Positions 45,633-57,100 of a stretch of 64,000 nt of DNA are shown in pieces (within the stretch, counting starts at the first letter, position 1; every line of letters starts with the position of its first letter). Source of the DNA: Medicago truncatula (lineage: Eukaryota > Streptophyta > Magnoliopsida > Fabales > Fabaceae); the NCBI RefSeq assembly GCF_003473485.1, contig NC_053044.1:51748091-51812090 (forward strand), in the 5' to 3' direction. The position numbers and the translations under genes were made by a program. The notes beneath the pieces were generated by a model. It was not told the origin of the DNA. It worked only from the letters and a program-made list of their open reading frames with translations, and ran no database searches.

Positions 45633-45957
45633 TTCTTTAAGCAAATTGTTAAATAATAAATTCCAAGAACAAAAAATTCACAATGTAAAAACAGATGAGA
45701 AGATGTTTCCATCTCCCCACAATCTCCAACGCAAGGCTGAGCATCAATGCCAATGACATGTCGACGGAAGAGGTTATCCTTGGTTGGTAGCCTATCACGA
45801 AACAGACGCGAGGCAAAAATCACCACCTTCAAAGAAACGTTCTTGTGCCGCAAAGAAGACACGGGCACCGCTTGATCAACAACAACATTAACATTCAAAA
45901 ATTTATAAGCACTTCGAATCGAACTGTATAAATGGAAGATGTTTCCAACCTCCACGA
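45633..45957 (-). pseudogene. LINE reverse-transcriptase zinc-binding domain fragment
   Basis: An open frame encodes SAYKFLN, FASRLFRDRLPTKDNLFRRH and then CVGDCGEMETSSHLFLHCEF, the pattern of the zf-RVT domain found at the C-terminus of plant LINE reverse transcriptases. The polymerase core and the conserved tryptophan upstream are missing. It abuts the Stowaway element at 45503-45629. Confidence 0.75.
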
Positions 45958-47078
45958 TCTCCTATCAACTCTCCTCTATCCAACAAAAATTAATAATGGT
46001 CTGCCAGCTCAATTGTAAACTGAACGTTGCAATGTACCCGTTATAATAGTTAAATTTACCTACCACATACAAGCATCAAATTTTCATTTTTCAACATACA
46101 TTTAACCTTGGATGCCAAAGAGAGAAATTATAATTAATAAAGCCACCCGAAAACAGGTCAAATTGAATAATATTCCAGGGCGCCGATCTCGCGGTGGGAT
46201 TTATTTACTGTAATTTCCAAACCATATTTAAACATCTTAAATATTTTCGGCCCATAAACAGAAATCAACTAGGAAAACAAAGACATTAATTTCCATAGCC
46301 ATCGAAATTGGAATACCTGCCTTGCACGCTCCCCAAATTACTCCCAACAATTAACCCGACATCATATTTATACATTTTCCATTTTAACACGGCTCAATCC
46401 GATAAATACAGTATCAGAGAATAAGCTAAGCATATGAGCTTACAGTGAATGTGACTGATTGAATGTGAATTGTTAGGCAAAATTAGCAATTTACCCGACT
46501 AGTATGATATTTTAATTAGCATAACATAATAATAAGGTGAGAGGAAAAAATTGCTTTTCATTGAATTGGTTATTTTTTAATTTATATTTAATTTTTTTAC
46601 TTTAAAATAACACAACAAAAATAATAGTAAAAGTTATATGATGTAAATTGTTAGGATAAACTCAAACACTATTTAAAGTAGCATCTCAAAAAATGCTATA
46701 AACTCGTGAAAAATATTATAAGCTTGAGAGATTGACGTTACAAAACAATTTTAAAAAAACAAAAGTTGTTTATAAATTTGTCAAGAGAAAGTAGATGTTT
46801 TATCCGTCTATACACAACTTTGTTATGACTTTAACTGAACATAGGGTTTGATACCAAATTTAAAAAAAACAAAAAAAAAACTGATGTTTGGTCTTGTGAG
46901 CGGAAAGAGTGAAAGAGAGTCATATTATTTAGGACTCAAACACATACTTGACTCGTTGAAATTACATCGTCGCCACATCAATATCCTTGCTAAATATTGA
47001 ATGTCAAAATTGTGAGAGACTAAAATCGCTTAATTTCATAAATTAGAGGACTAAAACCACATATTTAACCAAGTTGTT
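45958..47078. other. Gene-free stretch
   Basis: No coding frame was recognised. A GC-richer patch near 46178 (GGGCGCCGATCTCGCGG) may be old inserted sequence. The remainder is AT-rich. Confidence 0.4.
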
Positions 47079-47250
47079 TGGGCTCCAGTGGCAAGGAGCT
47101 CCTTCCAAGGACGTACCTGGGGAATACCGGGTTCTATTCCTAGGGGGAACAACGCTTGGCTAGTGCGCATGCCTCTACGCATGAACCAGATTAGTCGTCC
47201 ATCTTTGGTGGATCGGAAACAGGTGCGAAAGCAAAAAAAATAAAAATAAT
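47079..47250 (+). mobile_element. SINE-like retroposon
   Basis: It starts with GGCTCCAGTGGCAAGGAGCT (A-box region) and has ACCGGGTTCTATTCCTAGG (B-box-like). A non-tRNA body then ends in an A-rich tail (GCAAAAAAAATAAAAATAAT). Length ~170 bp is normal for plant SINEs. Confidence 0.6.
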
Positions 47251-47314
47251 AAGGAGATTAAAATTCCAAATTTAGAAAAATAAGTTGACCAAGTTGCATT
47301 TATGCTAACAGGGT

Positions 47315-48041
47315 AGCACTTGGGTGACATTGTGGTTGGTGACATTGTGACATTAGCCAACCACAATGCCACATGTGTCTTTCTTCATTCTCTTTTACAA
47401 TATTTTTTTGTTTTTTTGTACATTTGTGACATTGTGGTTGGCCAATATCACCGACCACAACCACAATGTCACCGATAGTTAATTTTCCTAAAATAAAAAA
47501 CAATAGTTAATTTGTCTGCACAACATTTTTCAAACTTTCTAATGTAGTATGCAATTAAACTCGTATTTATGCAAGAAGGAGACAATATTTATAAAAGCAT
47601 TGCATCCCAAGAGCAATCACTCATATTTCTTCAATGGAAGTAACTAGTAATAAGGTTTGCATATTATTAGGTAAACTATCTTCTTTGGAGTGCTCTAACG
47701 TACAACAAATTTAAATAATTAAAATAGAGTTGTCTAGTTGTGTTATTTTCTTAGGACTTTATGGTAGTCAAAATGAGACAACCAAATATATATTATTCCT
47801 AAAATAAAAATAGTTGCGTAAATATTATTTCTCTATTTTGCTAACTATGTTATAAAATATTAGCGGTTGAGAAGCTACCTTAAATAATGGGATAATACTT
47901 GGGTGACATTATGGTTGGCGACATTGGTCAACCACAATGTCACAAATGTACAAAGAAACAAAAAAATATTGTAAAAGAGAATGAAGAAAGACACATGTGA
48001 CATTGTCGTTGGCTAATGTCACAATGTCACCCAAGTGCTAC
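47315..48041. mobile_element. Pair of inverted MITE copies (47315-47475 and 47896-48041)
   Basis: Both copies carry AGCACTTGGGTGACATTGTG ends and a shared core around CACATGTGTCTTTCTTCATT. They lie in opposite orientations about 420 bp apart. The second copy has both ends intact (TACTTGGGTGACATTATGG and CAATGTCACCCAAGTGCTA). The intervening sequence holds no gene. Confidence 0.75.
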
Positions 48042-48358
48042 TATAAACTGCCACATGAGGCTCTTGTACGACCTGGATCGTTAATCTCAGTCAATTATGG
48101 GTAGTCAACAATACATATTAACTGATAGATGATTCACGTTTCAAGCAAGATGAAAGACATAAGAGAAAGGCATGAGATGATCTATTTCCATTGCTGGAAT
48201 GTAATAATATAAAAATAAAGTTGAACTTATTTAATGATTTTTGAAGAGTTGTTAGATTGAAGTGAATGAGTGCGGGGGACACTTAAGCTATACCCTTTTA
48301 CTATAAGTATCATTCGAGATGTTCTTATGCTAACCCACTCTTAATCTTAACGTATTGG

Positions 48359-49193
48359 GAAAATTGTTGTTCACACATCACTATTGGCTAAAAACACCAG
48401 TAAAATACCAAAATGTTCCTTCGACAATTAACTGCAGCGGAAATTAACCGGCGACGGTTAACTACCATGGAACTTCGACAGTTAACTGCCGCGGAGCTTC
48501 AAACCTCATATTTTTCAAAGTGAAATTAAATGCAAATTAATTTGTTCTCCCTCATTTTCTCCATAATAAATAATTCATCAATAAAATTAAATGCAAATTA
48601 AGTATAACAAAATCAAATATGATTTTTTGCATATTTGAAACAAATGATTTTTGTTCAAATTAAGTAAGTAAAAACTAAGTAAAAAACTTTTAAAAATACA
48701 TAGAAACACCCTCGTTCAAACTACTTTTAATATTTTCCTTATAACTATTGGGACCAATGTAAAAAAGAAAGTTGTTGATAATATAGTGTTTTATTTTAAT
48801 TTGATGATTTATTTCTATGTATTTTTCTTTTTGGTAAAAAAAGAGGGTGTTTCTATGTATTTTTAAAAGTTTTTACTTAATTTTTACTTACTTAATTTGA
48901 ACAAAAATAATTTTTTTTAAAGTGAAATTAAATGCAAATTAATTTTAAATATGCAAAAAATCATAGTAGTATTTGATTTTGTTATACATAATTTGCATTT
49001 AATTTCATTGACTATGTGTTACGGAGAAAATGAGAGGAATAACAAATTAATTTAAATTTAATTTCACTTTGAAAAAAATGAGGTCTGAAGGTATGCGATA
49101 ATTAACCGTTGAAGTTCCGTAATAGTTAACTGTCGCCAGTTTCGGTATTTTACCTGTTTTTCAGCGAACAATAACGTTTGAACAACAATTTTC
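48359..49193. mobile_element. Mutator-like foldback element in the BIG GRAIN 1-like upstream region
   Basis: Ends GAAAATTGTTGTTCACACAT and, in reverse complement, GAAAATTGTTGTTCAAACGT are inverted. The exact 9-bp duplication ACGTATTGG flanks it (48350-48358 and 49194-49202). The arms of ~270 bp pair through GTTAACTG, CTTCGACAGTTAACTG-like and AAATTAAATGCAAATTAA segments. It is non-coding and 835 bp long, and ends ~425 bp before the start codon of the next gene. Confidence 0.85.
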
Positions 49194-49389
49194 ACGTATT
49201 GGCTTTGCCATAAAAATAGGCCAAAGTTGATCAACGACTACAAATTCGAATTTTAGTGTGATGAAAAGAAAAGAGGAAAAAGCAATGAAGGATGCAGGCA
49301 AATGCAAATGCAATCTGGCAAGAAAGGAATGCCATGTCAGCAGATGCCAGTGTAGATGCACGCGCGTGATCACATTAACTCCAACACCT

Positions 49390-49398
49390 TTATATACC
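49390..49398 (+). promoter_or_regulatory. Probable TATA box of the BIG GRAIN 1-like gene
   Basis: TTTATATAC about 220 bases upstream of the ATG, followed by a pyrimidine-rich leader (TTCTCATTCACTCACTCTTC). Confidence 0.5.
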
Positions 49399-49617
49399 TC
49401 TGTTTTCCCCCTTGTTCCCTTCTCATTCACTCACTCTTCTTCTAAACTCCCAAAGCGTGCTTTCTCTTTTACACAACCAATCAATTACACCTTCACGTTT
49501 TCTTCTTCCATTTCCACACAAAACACAACCGCCTTTTTCTAAAAACCTAATAATACTTTCTTTTTTACCCTGTTTCTTACTTCATCTTTTCATTTCTTAG
49601 TTCAGTTTTATTAAACC

Positions 49618-50742
49618 ATGTATAAGTTTGAGAATACTCATATAGAAAAACGTTTTCACAACAACTTTGAAAATCATTCCTTCTCTTCCACACTGCTCGA
49701 CCAAATTTACCGTTCCATCGACGAAGGAGACAGAAAAGTTTCTGATATGAAGTTCTATACAGAAACAACATTTCAAAAACAGAGCAAAACCAATGCTAAA
49801 TTCAACAGAGTTTTTGAAGAACAGCAACCATATCTTCGCGGTGTTTGTAAAGAAAAAGAAAAAATCACAACACAAATAGACAGAAAGTTGCATCTTGATC
49901 ATGAGATTCATGACCAAGATGTTATGTTTTTCAGCTCAACTTCAAGTTCTTCAGATTCAAGTGGTTTATTATCATCCTCCTCCGAAACAGAATCAATGTA
50001 CAAAGCCAAATCACGAGGTGGTTCGTGTTTCGCTCCTTCAAGGCCTAAGCCGGTGAAAACAACCGTTCCTCCAGAGAGAAGAATCATTGCAAACGATGAA
50101 GATACCTTAATCAAATCAAAATCAAGAGCGTTGAAGATTTACAACAATCTCAAAAAAGTGAAGCAACCCATTTCACCAGGTGGAAAACTCACAAGTTTTC
50201 TCAACTCTCTCTTCATAAACACAAAGAAAACAAAAACTGTTTCGTCTTATGAAGACTCAAATGCAGAGAGGAAAGGTAAACCAGGACAAGCTTCAACAAC
50301 TTGTTCTTCGGCTTCTTCGTATTCACGTTCTTGTTTGAGTAAAAATTCATCTAAATCAAGAGATAAATTACACAATGGTGATAAAAGAACGGTCCGTTTT
50401 TACCCGGTGAGTGTGATTGTTGATGAAGATAATCGAGCTTGTGGTCATAAATATTTGAATAAAGGAGTTACAAAGAAGAATGAAGAAGTTGTGGACAAGA
50501 GTAAGAAAGAGGAGGAAGTTGCTAGAGAATTTTTAAGAGAGTACCATCTTAACCATAAGATTTTGAGGGATTTTTCTATGAAGAAAAATGAAGAAGTTGA
50601 TGATGATGTATCAAGTTGTTCAAGTTCAGATCTTTTTGAGCTTGATCACTTGGATGTGATGGGAAATGATAGGTATTGTGAAGATTTACCTGTGTTTGAG
50701 ACTACTCATGTTAGTACTAATCGTGCTATTCGCATAATGTAA
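49618..50742 (+). CDS. BIG GRAIN 1-like protein (auxin-response regulator family)
   Basis: Intronless gene of 374 residues. The conserved blocks of the BG1 family appear in order: FSSTLLDQIYRSIDEG (about residue 22), SKSRALKIYNNLKKVKQPIS (~165), and GGKLTSFLNSLFINTKKTK (~190). They continue with SRSCLSKNSS (~238), TVRFYPVSVIVDEDNRACGH (~258), AREFLREY (~308) and SSDLFELDHL (~340). Long Ser-rich, low-complexity linkers separate them and no membrane segment is visible. In rice, BG1 is a plasma-membrane-associated positive regulator of auxin response and transport that affects organ size; a similar role here is inferred from family membership. A TATA box and a pyrimidine-rich leader precede the start. 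Confidence 0.9.
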   Translation: MYKFENTHIEKRFHNNFENHSFSSTLLDQIYRSIDEGDRKVSDMKFYTETTFQKQSKTNAKFNRVFEEQQPYLRGVCKEKEKITTQIDRKLHLDHEIHDQDVMFFSSTSSSSDSSGLLSSSSETESMYKAKSRGGSCFAPSRPKPVKTTVPPERRIIANDEDTLIKSKSRALKIYNNLKKVKQPISPGGKLTSFLNSLFINTKKTKTVSSYEDSNAERKGKPGQASTTCSSASSYSRSCLSKNSSKSRDKLHNGDKRTVRFYPVSVIVDEDNRACGHKYLNKGVTKKNEEVVDKSKKEEEVAREFLREYHLNHKILRDFSMKKNEEVDDDVSSCSSSDLFELDHLDVMGNDRYCEDLPVFETTHVSTNRAIRIM

Positions 50743-51109
50743 TTTTAATTTTAATTAGTAGAACCATATGATAATTAACTATACAGGTTATATAATCATT
50801 TTATTAATTTCTTCACTGTTGTTGTTCTTATTATTTTGTAAGTATGAATTCTAATTCTAATTAAACTTGAGGTGATTTTGGTATCTTGTGCTAACTGCCA
50901 ACAACATTATGAAACGGTTAAATTTTTCATAACTTATTTTTTTGATAAATAAATTTTCATAAATGATCACATTTATGAAACAGTAACAAGTACATGAAGA
51001 ACTTCTGCAAAATTATAATAAGAGTATTTCTGTACAAAATTAGTCGCTATCTAACTAGTTTTGCCACAACCAAGCGTGTATGATCGTACGCCTGAGAGAG
51101 GATCACTTT
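50743..51109. other. 3' flank of the BIG GRAIN 1-like gene
   Basis: AT-rich sequence with presumed 3' UTR; nothing else recognised. Confidence 0.45.
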
Positions 51110-51400
51110 TTCGAGTTCAGTATGCTCAATTTACTCCATTTAAGGGGTTTAGATGCGAGACATATGACAAAAAAATATCTAACGGTTTAGATTTTAAATA
51201 AAAAAATAAATATTTGTTTAATAAAAAACAAATCATGTTCTCTTCTTCTCTCATATCGCAACAACCTTTTACTGTTTTTTAATTTAAAATCTCAACCGTT
51301 AGTTTTTTTTTTTGCCACATGTTTTGCATCCAAATTCTAAATAAAGTAAATAGAACTCAACCTAAATGGAGCATACCCGAACTCCACTTTTTAATGTACA
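51110..51400. mobile_element. Foldback MITE
   Basis: Left TTCGAGTTCAGTATGCTCAA and right (reverse complement) GTTCGGGTATGCTCCATTTA arms pair, as do CTAACGGTTTAGATTTTAA and its partner TTAAAATCTCAACCGTTAG. It is non-coding. Confidence 0.65.
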
Positions 51401-51553
51401 TATGGCCGTCTGAACCGAATATTTCCTTGTAACACTTTATCTTGTTACTTCTTTTTTTTTTTCAAGAGTTTTTCTATAATGTGTAAATTTGAACATGTTA
51501 ACAATTTAAAATGGTAAGTTTGTTTTGGAACTTGTGATTTTATATTAAATATA

Positions 51554-51700
51554 CTCCCTCCCGTTCTTATTATAAAAAACTTTTGACTTTTTAAGTTTAT
51601 TATGTAAGTGATGTATCTAGTCTATATTTATAACAAGATACATTAATTACTTAATGAATCTAAAAAGTAAAAAGTTTCTTATAATAAGGATCGGAGGGAG
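51554..51700. mobile_element. Short Stowaway-like MITE
   Basis: Left CTCCCTCCCGTTCTTATTAT and right ATAATAAGGATCGGAGGGAG are inverted, with TA on both sides (51552-51553 and 51701-51702). Length 147 bp. Confidence 0.83.
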
Positions 51701-51935
51701 TACAACTTTTTAATAAATAATTTATCTTTTTTCGATGAAAAGTTACTATTTTTATTTGCATTAACATATACAATATTACACGTTAGACAAACCTTAATAC
51801 GGTTAGATAATACTTTATCAGTAGTTTTTTTAGCTACCATTTTTGTTTATACTTCATTACAAAATGAGTATAGTAGAAATTAATCTTTTTAATATTTCTT
51901 ATTATATTGGAATTTGCATTTAGCTAAAGAGAAAA

Positions 51936-52107
51936 GATATTTGAACAATCATTTTTTGACAACGTTTGTGACAACTTTCTCTTTCATACTTATATTTTGT
52001 TTTTACTTTCTCTCTCTATTGCTTTGGTTTTTGTGTCAATATTCATATTTCTTTGTATATTTAGGTTGTCCCACAAATTGTCAACAAAAATAGTTGTTCA
52101 AATAACA
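51936..52107. mobile_element. Copy 4 of the ~170-bp MITE-like family
   Basis: GATATTTGAACAATCATTTT start, ACAACTTTCTCTTTCATACT, TACTTTCTCTCTCTATTGCT, then an end AGTTGTTCAAATAACAC complementary to the start. Confidence 0.7.
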
Positions 52108-52353
52108 CACGCCTTAGCTAAATGGCTTCACACGAGAGATATGATGTGTGGTAAAATGTTTGATTTTTAGTTGTCGATACGATATAACACTACTCATATA
52201 CATCACAACTAAGGTGTTCATGAATGTATGTACACAATTTTTTTTTCCTTTTTAAATAGAAAATTGTTTGCATCTTTTTTCAAAAGGAAGATATATGATT
52301 TTTTTTTATTTAAAAATTATATTTTTCATTTTAAAGATATATTAATTTTTTTT

Positions 52354-52440
52354 GTCAGGAGTCTAGCGGTTAGAATTCACCTTATAAAATGAATAAGTGG
52401 GGTGTCTGAGGTTCGAACCCCGACCCCTGCATATTTCTAT
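52354..52440 (+). mobile_element. SINE-like tRNA-derived sequence
   Basis: GTCTAGCGGTTAGAATTC at the 5' side and GAGGTTCGAACCCCGAC (a strong B-box) about 55 bases on. The D and anticodon arms of a tRNA do not form by eye, so it is read as a SINE. Confidence 0.55.
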
Positions 52441-53348
52441 GGTATCATTTGTTTAATACTCACTCAATTAATTAACGAGTAAATATATTAGTGTACCATT
52501 TAAAAATTGCCTTGCTACCATGCACTCATAACAATTTAATACGCATGAGTTTCACCATTAGAATTTTTAAAAAGAATAAAAATGAAACAAGTTGCAAAAC
52601 AATACTACTTCTATATTTGATTTTTTAATGTGTTAAAAAAGAAAACATTTGTATAAGAAAATAATAAGAGGGTATATTTAAAATTTGTTTATGAATTAAA
52701 GTTATTTCTTAACTTTATAGTAGTAAATACAAAGTTAAACTACATGTAGTACATGTTACTTACTGACACATAGAATGTTTGGAGAGAGCAAACAAGAATA
52801 CGTTACGATGAAAAGCACAGTAGCTAGGTGATTTATTTATAAAAGCAATCAAGTAGGGTACGTACTTGGGTTTCTAAAAAGAGAGGTGGGGATATGTTAA
52901 TTCTTTTTCTCCCGATCGTGATCAAACATTCACATTGATACTGTGACAGAATAGTTAGCTGAAGGAGGAAGAAAAACAAAAGTAAGAAAGACCATTAAAT
53001 TAAAGGAGAGAAAAATAAAGAAAAGAGGAAAACGAAAGATTCGTGATCGTAATCACAAGCAAAATGAGAGAAAGTGAAAGGTAGATCTTCGCCCATGGGA
53101 ATGGAGAAGAGAAAGTGATCAATGCTACTGCTGCCAGCTAAAGCTGCTGCTTTCTCTCTTTCGATCCACTTCCTATTTAGTGAAAAATCTCTATCTCATA
53201 CAATCCAACATATTTTAGTCTAATTGTAAAAATTTAAGCAACGTTTACACTTTAATTTTTATCTAGCACAATATACTCAATTTTAATTATTAACTTTTAT
53301 GGAACGGTACCTTATTCATGATAATATGTTAGGTGACATTAATATGTG
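52441..53348. other. Gene-free stretch
   Basis: AT-rich. A purine-rich patch around 52960-53130 has no frame. Nothing further was identified. Confidence 0.4.
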
Positions 53349-53357
53349 TTTTAATTA

Positions 53358-53675
53358 GACTTAATAGCAGTTTTCGCCCCCTAACTTTTACGAAGTTGCG
53401 ATTTTGGTTTTTTAAAAAAAAAACTATAAAACGGTCCCCTAAGTTTTGCAACTGCAGTAGTTTTGGCCTTCCAAGCCAATTTTTGGTAAAAAAAAAAAAA
53501 AAAACACGTGGCACCTCACTTAGCGTGCCACGTCAGCGTAGACCGAGTCAAAATTGGGCTTGGGGTCAAAACTGCCACATATGCAAAACTTAAGGGGCGA
53601 TTTTGTAGTTATTTTTCTTAAAGGACCAAAATCGCAACTTTAAAAAAGTTAGGGGGATAAAACTACTATTAAATC
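53358..53675. mobile_element. Mutator-like foldback MITE
   Basis: Left end GACTTAATAGCAGTTTTCGC and right end (reverse complement) GATTTAATAGTAGTTTTATC. The arms continue through CCCCCTAACTTTT and GTTGCGATTTTGG, and the centre holds ACACGTGGCA / TGCCACGTCA. Flanks TTTTAATTA (53349-53357) and TTTTAAGTA (53676-53684) fit a 9-bp duplication with one change. Confidence 0.75.
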
Positions 53676-54119
53676 TTTTAAGTAATCTCTAAGATATCTC
53701 CACTAAAGATGCTCTTACAGTTCCGTTTTTCGAAGAAACATGAGTAGTCAAGGTTTGACGGCCAATCAAAATGATTCATAAGATTTTCGTTATGTATGTT
53801 CTCGCTACATTAAACATTCAGGAGACTTTGTTATTAATTGTAGATATATAATTTATGTCATATATAGTAGATAAATTTGTTAGCTCATACATTTGATAAA
53901 CTAAAAGAGAAAATAGCAGTGTTATAGAAGAAAAAAGAAGTAGAGGCGATAATAGATTACGCGACACTAGACTTTGTGAGACTTAAGTTGGTTTACGTTG
54001 AAGACTAACCTATTATCCGTATATTAAGTCCATTTTTAAGATTTGACTTGGTCTTTCTGAAATTCATACAAGGTCTATTTTATGGTAGTGTATGCTTCCA
54101 TAAATACAATGATGCAGGA

Positions 54120-54560
54120 ACTAGGGAGCGATATTGTGACTGCCTTGTTTTTTCCTATGGTTGCTTTGACCTTACTTTGTTGACTCTTTGGAGGACACTT
54201 TGTTTGGAAGGCTAATTTGGATGATCAATATTCAACCAAGAGTGGTTTATCACCGGCTTTTCTCACACAATATTTCTTACATCCAACTATACTTGGAGTT
54301 GGATTTGGAACTCATACGTCTAGGCTGTGTTTAATTTTTTATATGACAATCCTACCATATATAGTTCTCTCCCTAGAGCCGTAGTGGATGTCTTAGCTAC
54401 TTGCCCCTTTTTTGTGATAATGTGGAGGAATATATTTCTCATTTTATGTTTTGCGTGTGTTGTGGATGTTTGGAATGGTTATGGGTTCCAAGATGTTCGA
54501 ATTACTTCCAACGGTGAGGCTATTAATTAATGATATCCGAGCCTAGTTGCTTCTTTGGTG
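54120..54560 (+). pseudogene. Decayed LINE C-terminal fragment
   Basis: Across frameshifts the plus strand shows CDNVEEYISHFMFC and CLEWLWV, resembling the Cys/His-containing zinc-binding end of LINE reverse transcriptases, preceded by SYIQLYLELDLELI-like text. There are many stops and no intact domain, so this is a tentative call. Confidence 0.4.
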
Positions 54561-56129
54561 AAGACCATGATATAATAGCTTCCGTGAAGCACGGATACGG
54601 ACATTGGGCGCAACATAGACAATGACATTGTAGGTTAGTATGTTAAAATTACAAAAAAAATCAACAAATTTATAATTCAACACAAAGTATGAAAGTAATT
54701 TATATTTACGTAAATAAGTTATACATCTTATTCCTTCAAAAAAATAGTCATCTAGTCCATTTTTGTCCGTGTAAAAATTTAATCTAATTTAGACATGAGA
54801 AAGCTAAATCATAGATGTCTTTATCAATCAGTCTGTCTGATTTATTCTCACCTCTTAAATGTTGAGGCATGGCCGCATGTTCAATTCCAGTTTAATTATA
54901 AGCAGGTCTGCATGCATCCCCTCATTTACATGTGGAAATGAATCTAGAAGCACTTGTTGTGGAGCAAGAACCCTTAACGACATACGTAGACACATATATA
55001 ACTATAAATGCCATTCTTTATTTATTATCAAATATTAATAGGCTACTTTTTCTAACACGAATTAATCGATATAGGCTATTAAAATTAGTAAGTTATCATT
55101 TCTAACAAAAATTATATTTCAAAATTCTTCATAAACAAATTATATTGAAATGAGAACCACCCCCCGATATATACTAATATTAATATTATATAGGGTTCCT
55201 ATTATTTTTCCTTGATAATTTAGTAGGGTTCATTTAATTTTTCTGGATAATTTGGTAGAGGTTTCGCTATTAGTTAGTAGATGGTAGATCTAATGATAGC
55301 CTACTCAAATAAAGCATATAATTAAGATCACTACGACATGAGCATGCATACGGTTTGGAATGGATGAAGTCCCACTTAAAAGAATCTTTCTTTAGTCAAA
55401 GTACTATTTATACCATTTTTTAACATGACCATATATCATTTACTATAAGCTAGTATAACTTTGTTTAATTAGCTGATGGTGATTATCTTATTTTGTGTTT
55501 ATTTTTTTAAGTTGAAAATAAGTGCCAAAAAAAGTTTGTGTGTTATTATAATGAATAGGAGGAAAACTAACTTTAAAAACTGAATCACCGGATTAAAATT
55601 TTGGGTTGGGAGAGTTCCTATCGTTTTCCTGGTTGGGGATTCCGTACAGTGGGTGAGTTGGAGAAGTAGCCAAGTAATGATGAGAGGAATAAATTTTCGC
55701 TGTCTCATCCAAAAGACTCGTAGACAATCTTTTTCTCAAGAAAAGAAAAAAGAAAAAATTGATATACATACTCAAAGGAGTTTGCTAACTATGCATATAT
55801 GATTTATTTATTTTTACTAAAACTATGCATAAATATGATATATACTAAAGTTTTTTTTATTCAATATATATACTAAAGCTTTTCATAAGCTATATTATTA
55901 TATTATATACTATATAATGGTGATCTTATTAAATTAAACTTATTAATTATTGGTATATTACCGTTATCATAATAAAAATTGAAAATAATTACTTATAAGT
56001 GACGTGGATGTAATATTAAGTAGAAAATACAATTGAAAAAATCAACTGAAATTACATTAAAAATTAAAAGTGCTTACACTGTTTTTAAACGTTTTTTTTT
56101 TTTTTTTGCCAAATATAACTATTTTGGAT
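54561..56129. other. Gene-free stretch
   Basis: AT-rich sequence. A short direct repeat GATAATTTAGTAGGGTTC / GATAATTTGGTAGAGGTTTC lies near 55214-55265. There is no coding signal. Confidence 0.45.
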
Positions 56130-56530
56130 TGGTCTAAAGGTCCAATTCATCAAAAGCAAGACAAATTTAACCCGACAACTCGTCCAAGACTTCTTCGAAG
56201 GTCCACATCTACAAGTGTTTTTGGACTTGTAACATTCCCTTCTCCCATTTGTTGCCTTCAACGGACAAATATAAACAAAATATCGAAGATCTGACAAGAA
56301 ATCATCTCAAAGATAATGCATTGCCATCTTTCGCGACTCATCTCTTCACTATAAATAGGTTAGCCAATACTTGTAAAAGGTACACAATTTCTATCTCAAC
56401 ACCTCTTTGCTCCCACCCACTCTCACATTAACTTGAGCATCATAACTTACATACATCATCGCACCTCCACGAGGACAAGGTGCAATCCATCTGGTCCAAC
56501 AAGTTCGGCAAAGTTCATCAATCTATTTAA
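56130..56530 (+). mobile_element. Probable Ty3/gypsy LTR fragment
   Basis: It contains CTATAAATAGG, then TTAACTTGAGCATCATAACT, and CGCACCTCCACGAGGACAAG. This sequence order resembles the promoter-to-end part of legume gypsy LTRs (compare TTGAGCGTC...GGACAAGGTGC, recalled from memory). No internal polyprotein is present. Confidence 0.5.
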
Positions 56531-56535
56531 GATTA

Positions 56536-56724
56536 GAGGAATGCTAACAACACTCAGTTTTTAACACTCTCTTTAAGACACACTCTTTTATTGGATAAAA
56601 TCAATATATGTCTCACTACTTTGTGTGGGTTCAATTTTCAAAGTGTATATCCATAATGATTTAAATCAATAAGAGAAAGAGTATTAGAGAAAATGTTCAA
56701 AAGAGAATGTCGTTAGCATTACTC
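56536..56724. mobile_element. Foldback MITE
   Basis: Left GAGGAATGCTAAC pairs with right GTTAGCATTACTC, and inner segments ACTCTCTTTAAGACAC / TTCAAAAGAGAATG are loosely paired. It is non-coding. Confidence 0.55.
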
Positions 56725-57100
56725 TTAAGATTAATAGGAATTATTATGAAACAAATGGGGTATATCTCTAAAGCTCTGCCCTTATCTAAATTACGCTGCA
56801 CATTTTTTTTCTTTAGAGAATCATATGAATATATAATTTGCGGTGTATTTTGAAATGTAGGGGTGTGGAAAAAATATAAAGTTAGCGAGAGTTTGTTCGA
56901 AAGGTGGTAATGAAGAGGTCCTAAAAAATTTGTCCTTCGAGTTTGGTTTACTCCATTTATGAGATATAGAATATAGACATAAGTGATAGTTTAGTGGGAT
57001 AATAGATCTCACAAATGGATTTCATTAAGCTATCACTTGAAGCAAAGCAAACTCATGTCGATGATGTTTCATAATTTAATGCAAAAGACAAACATTGTTA

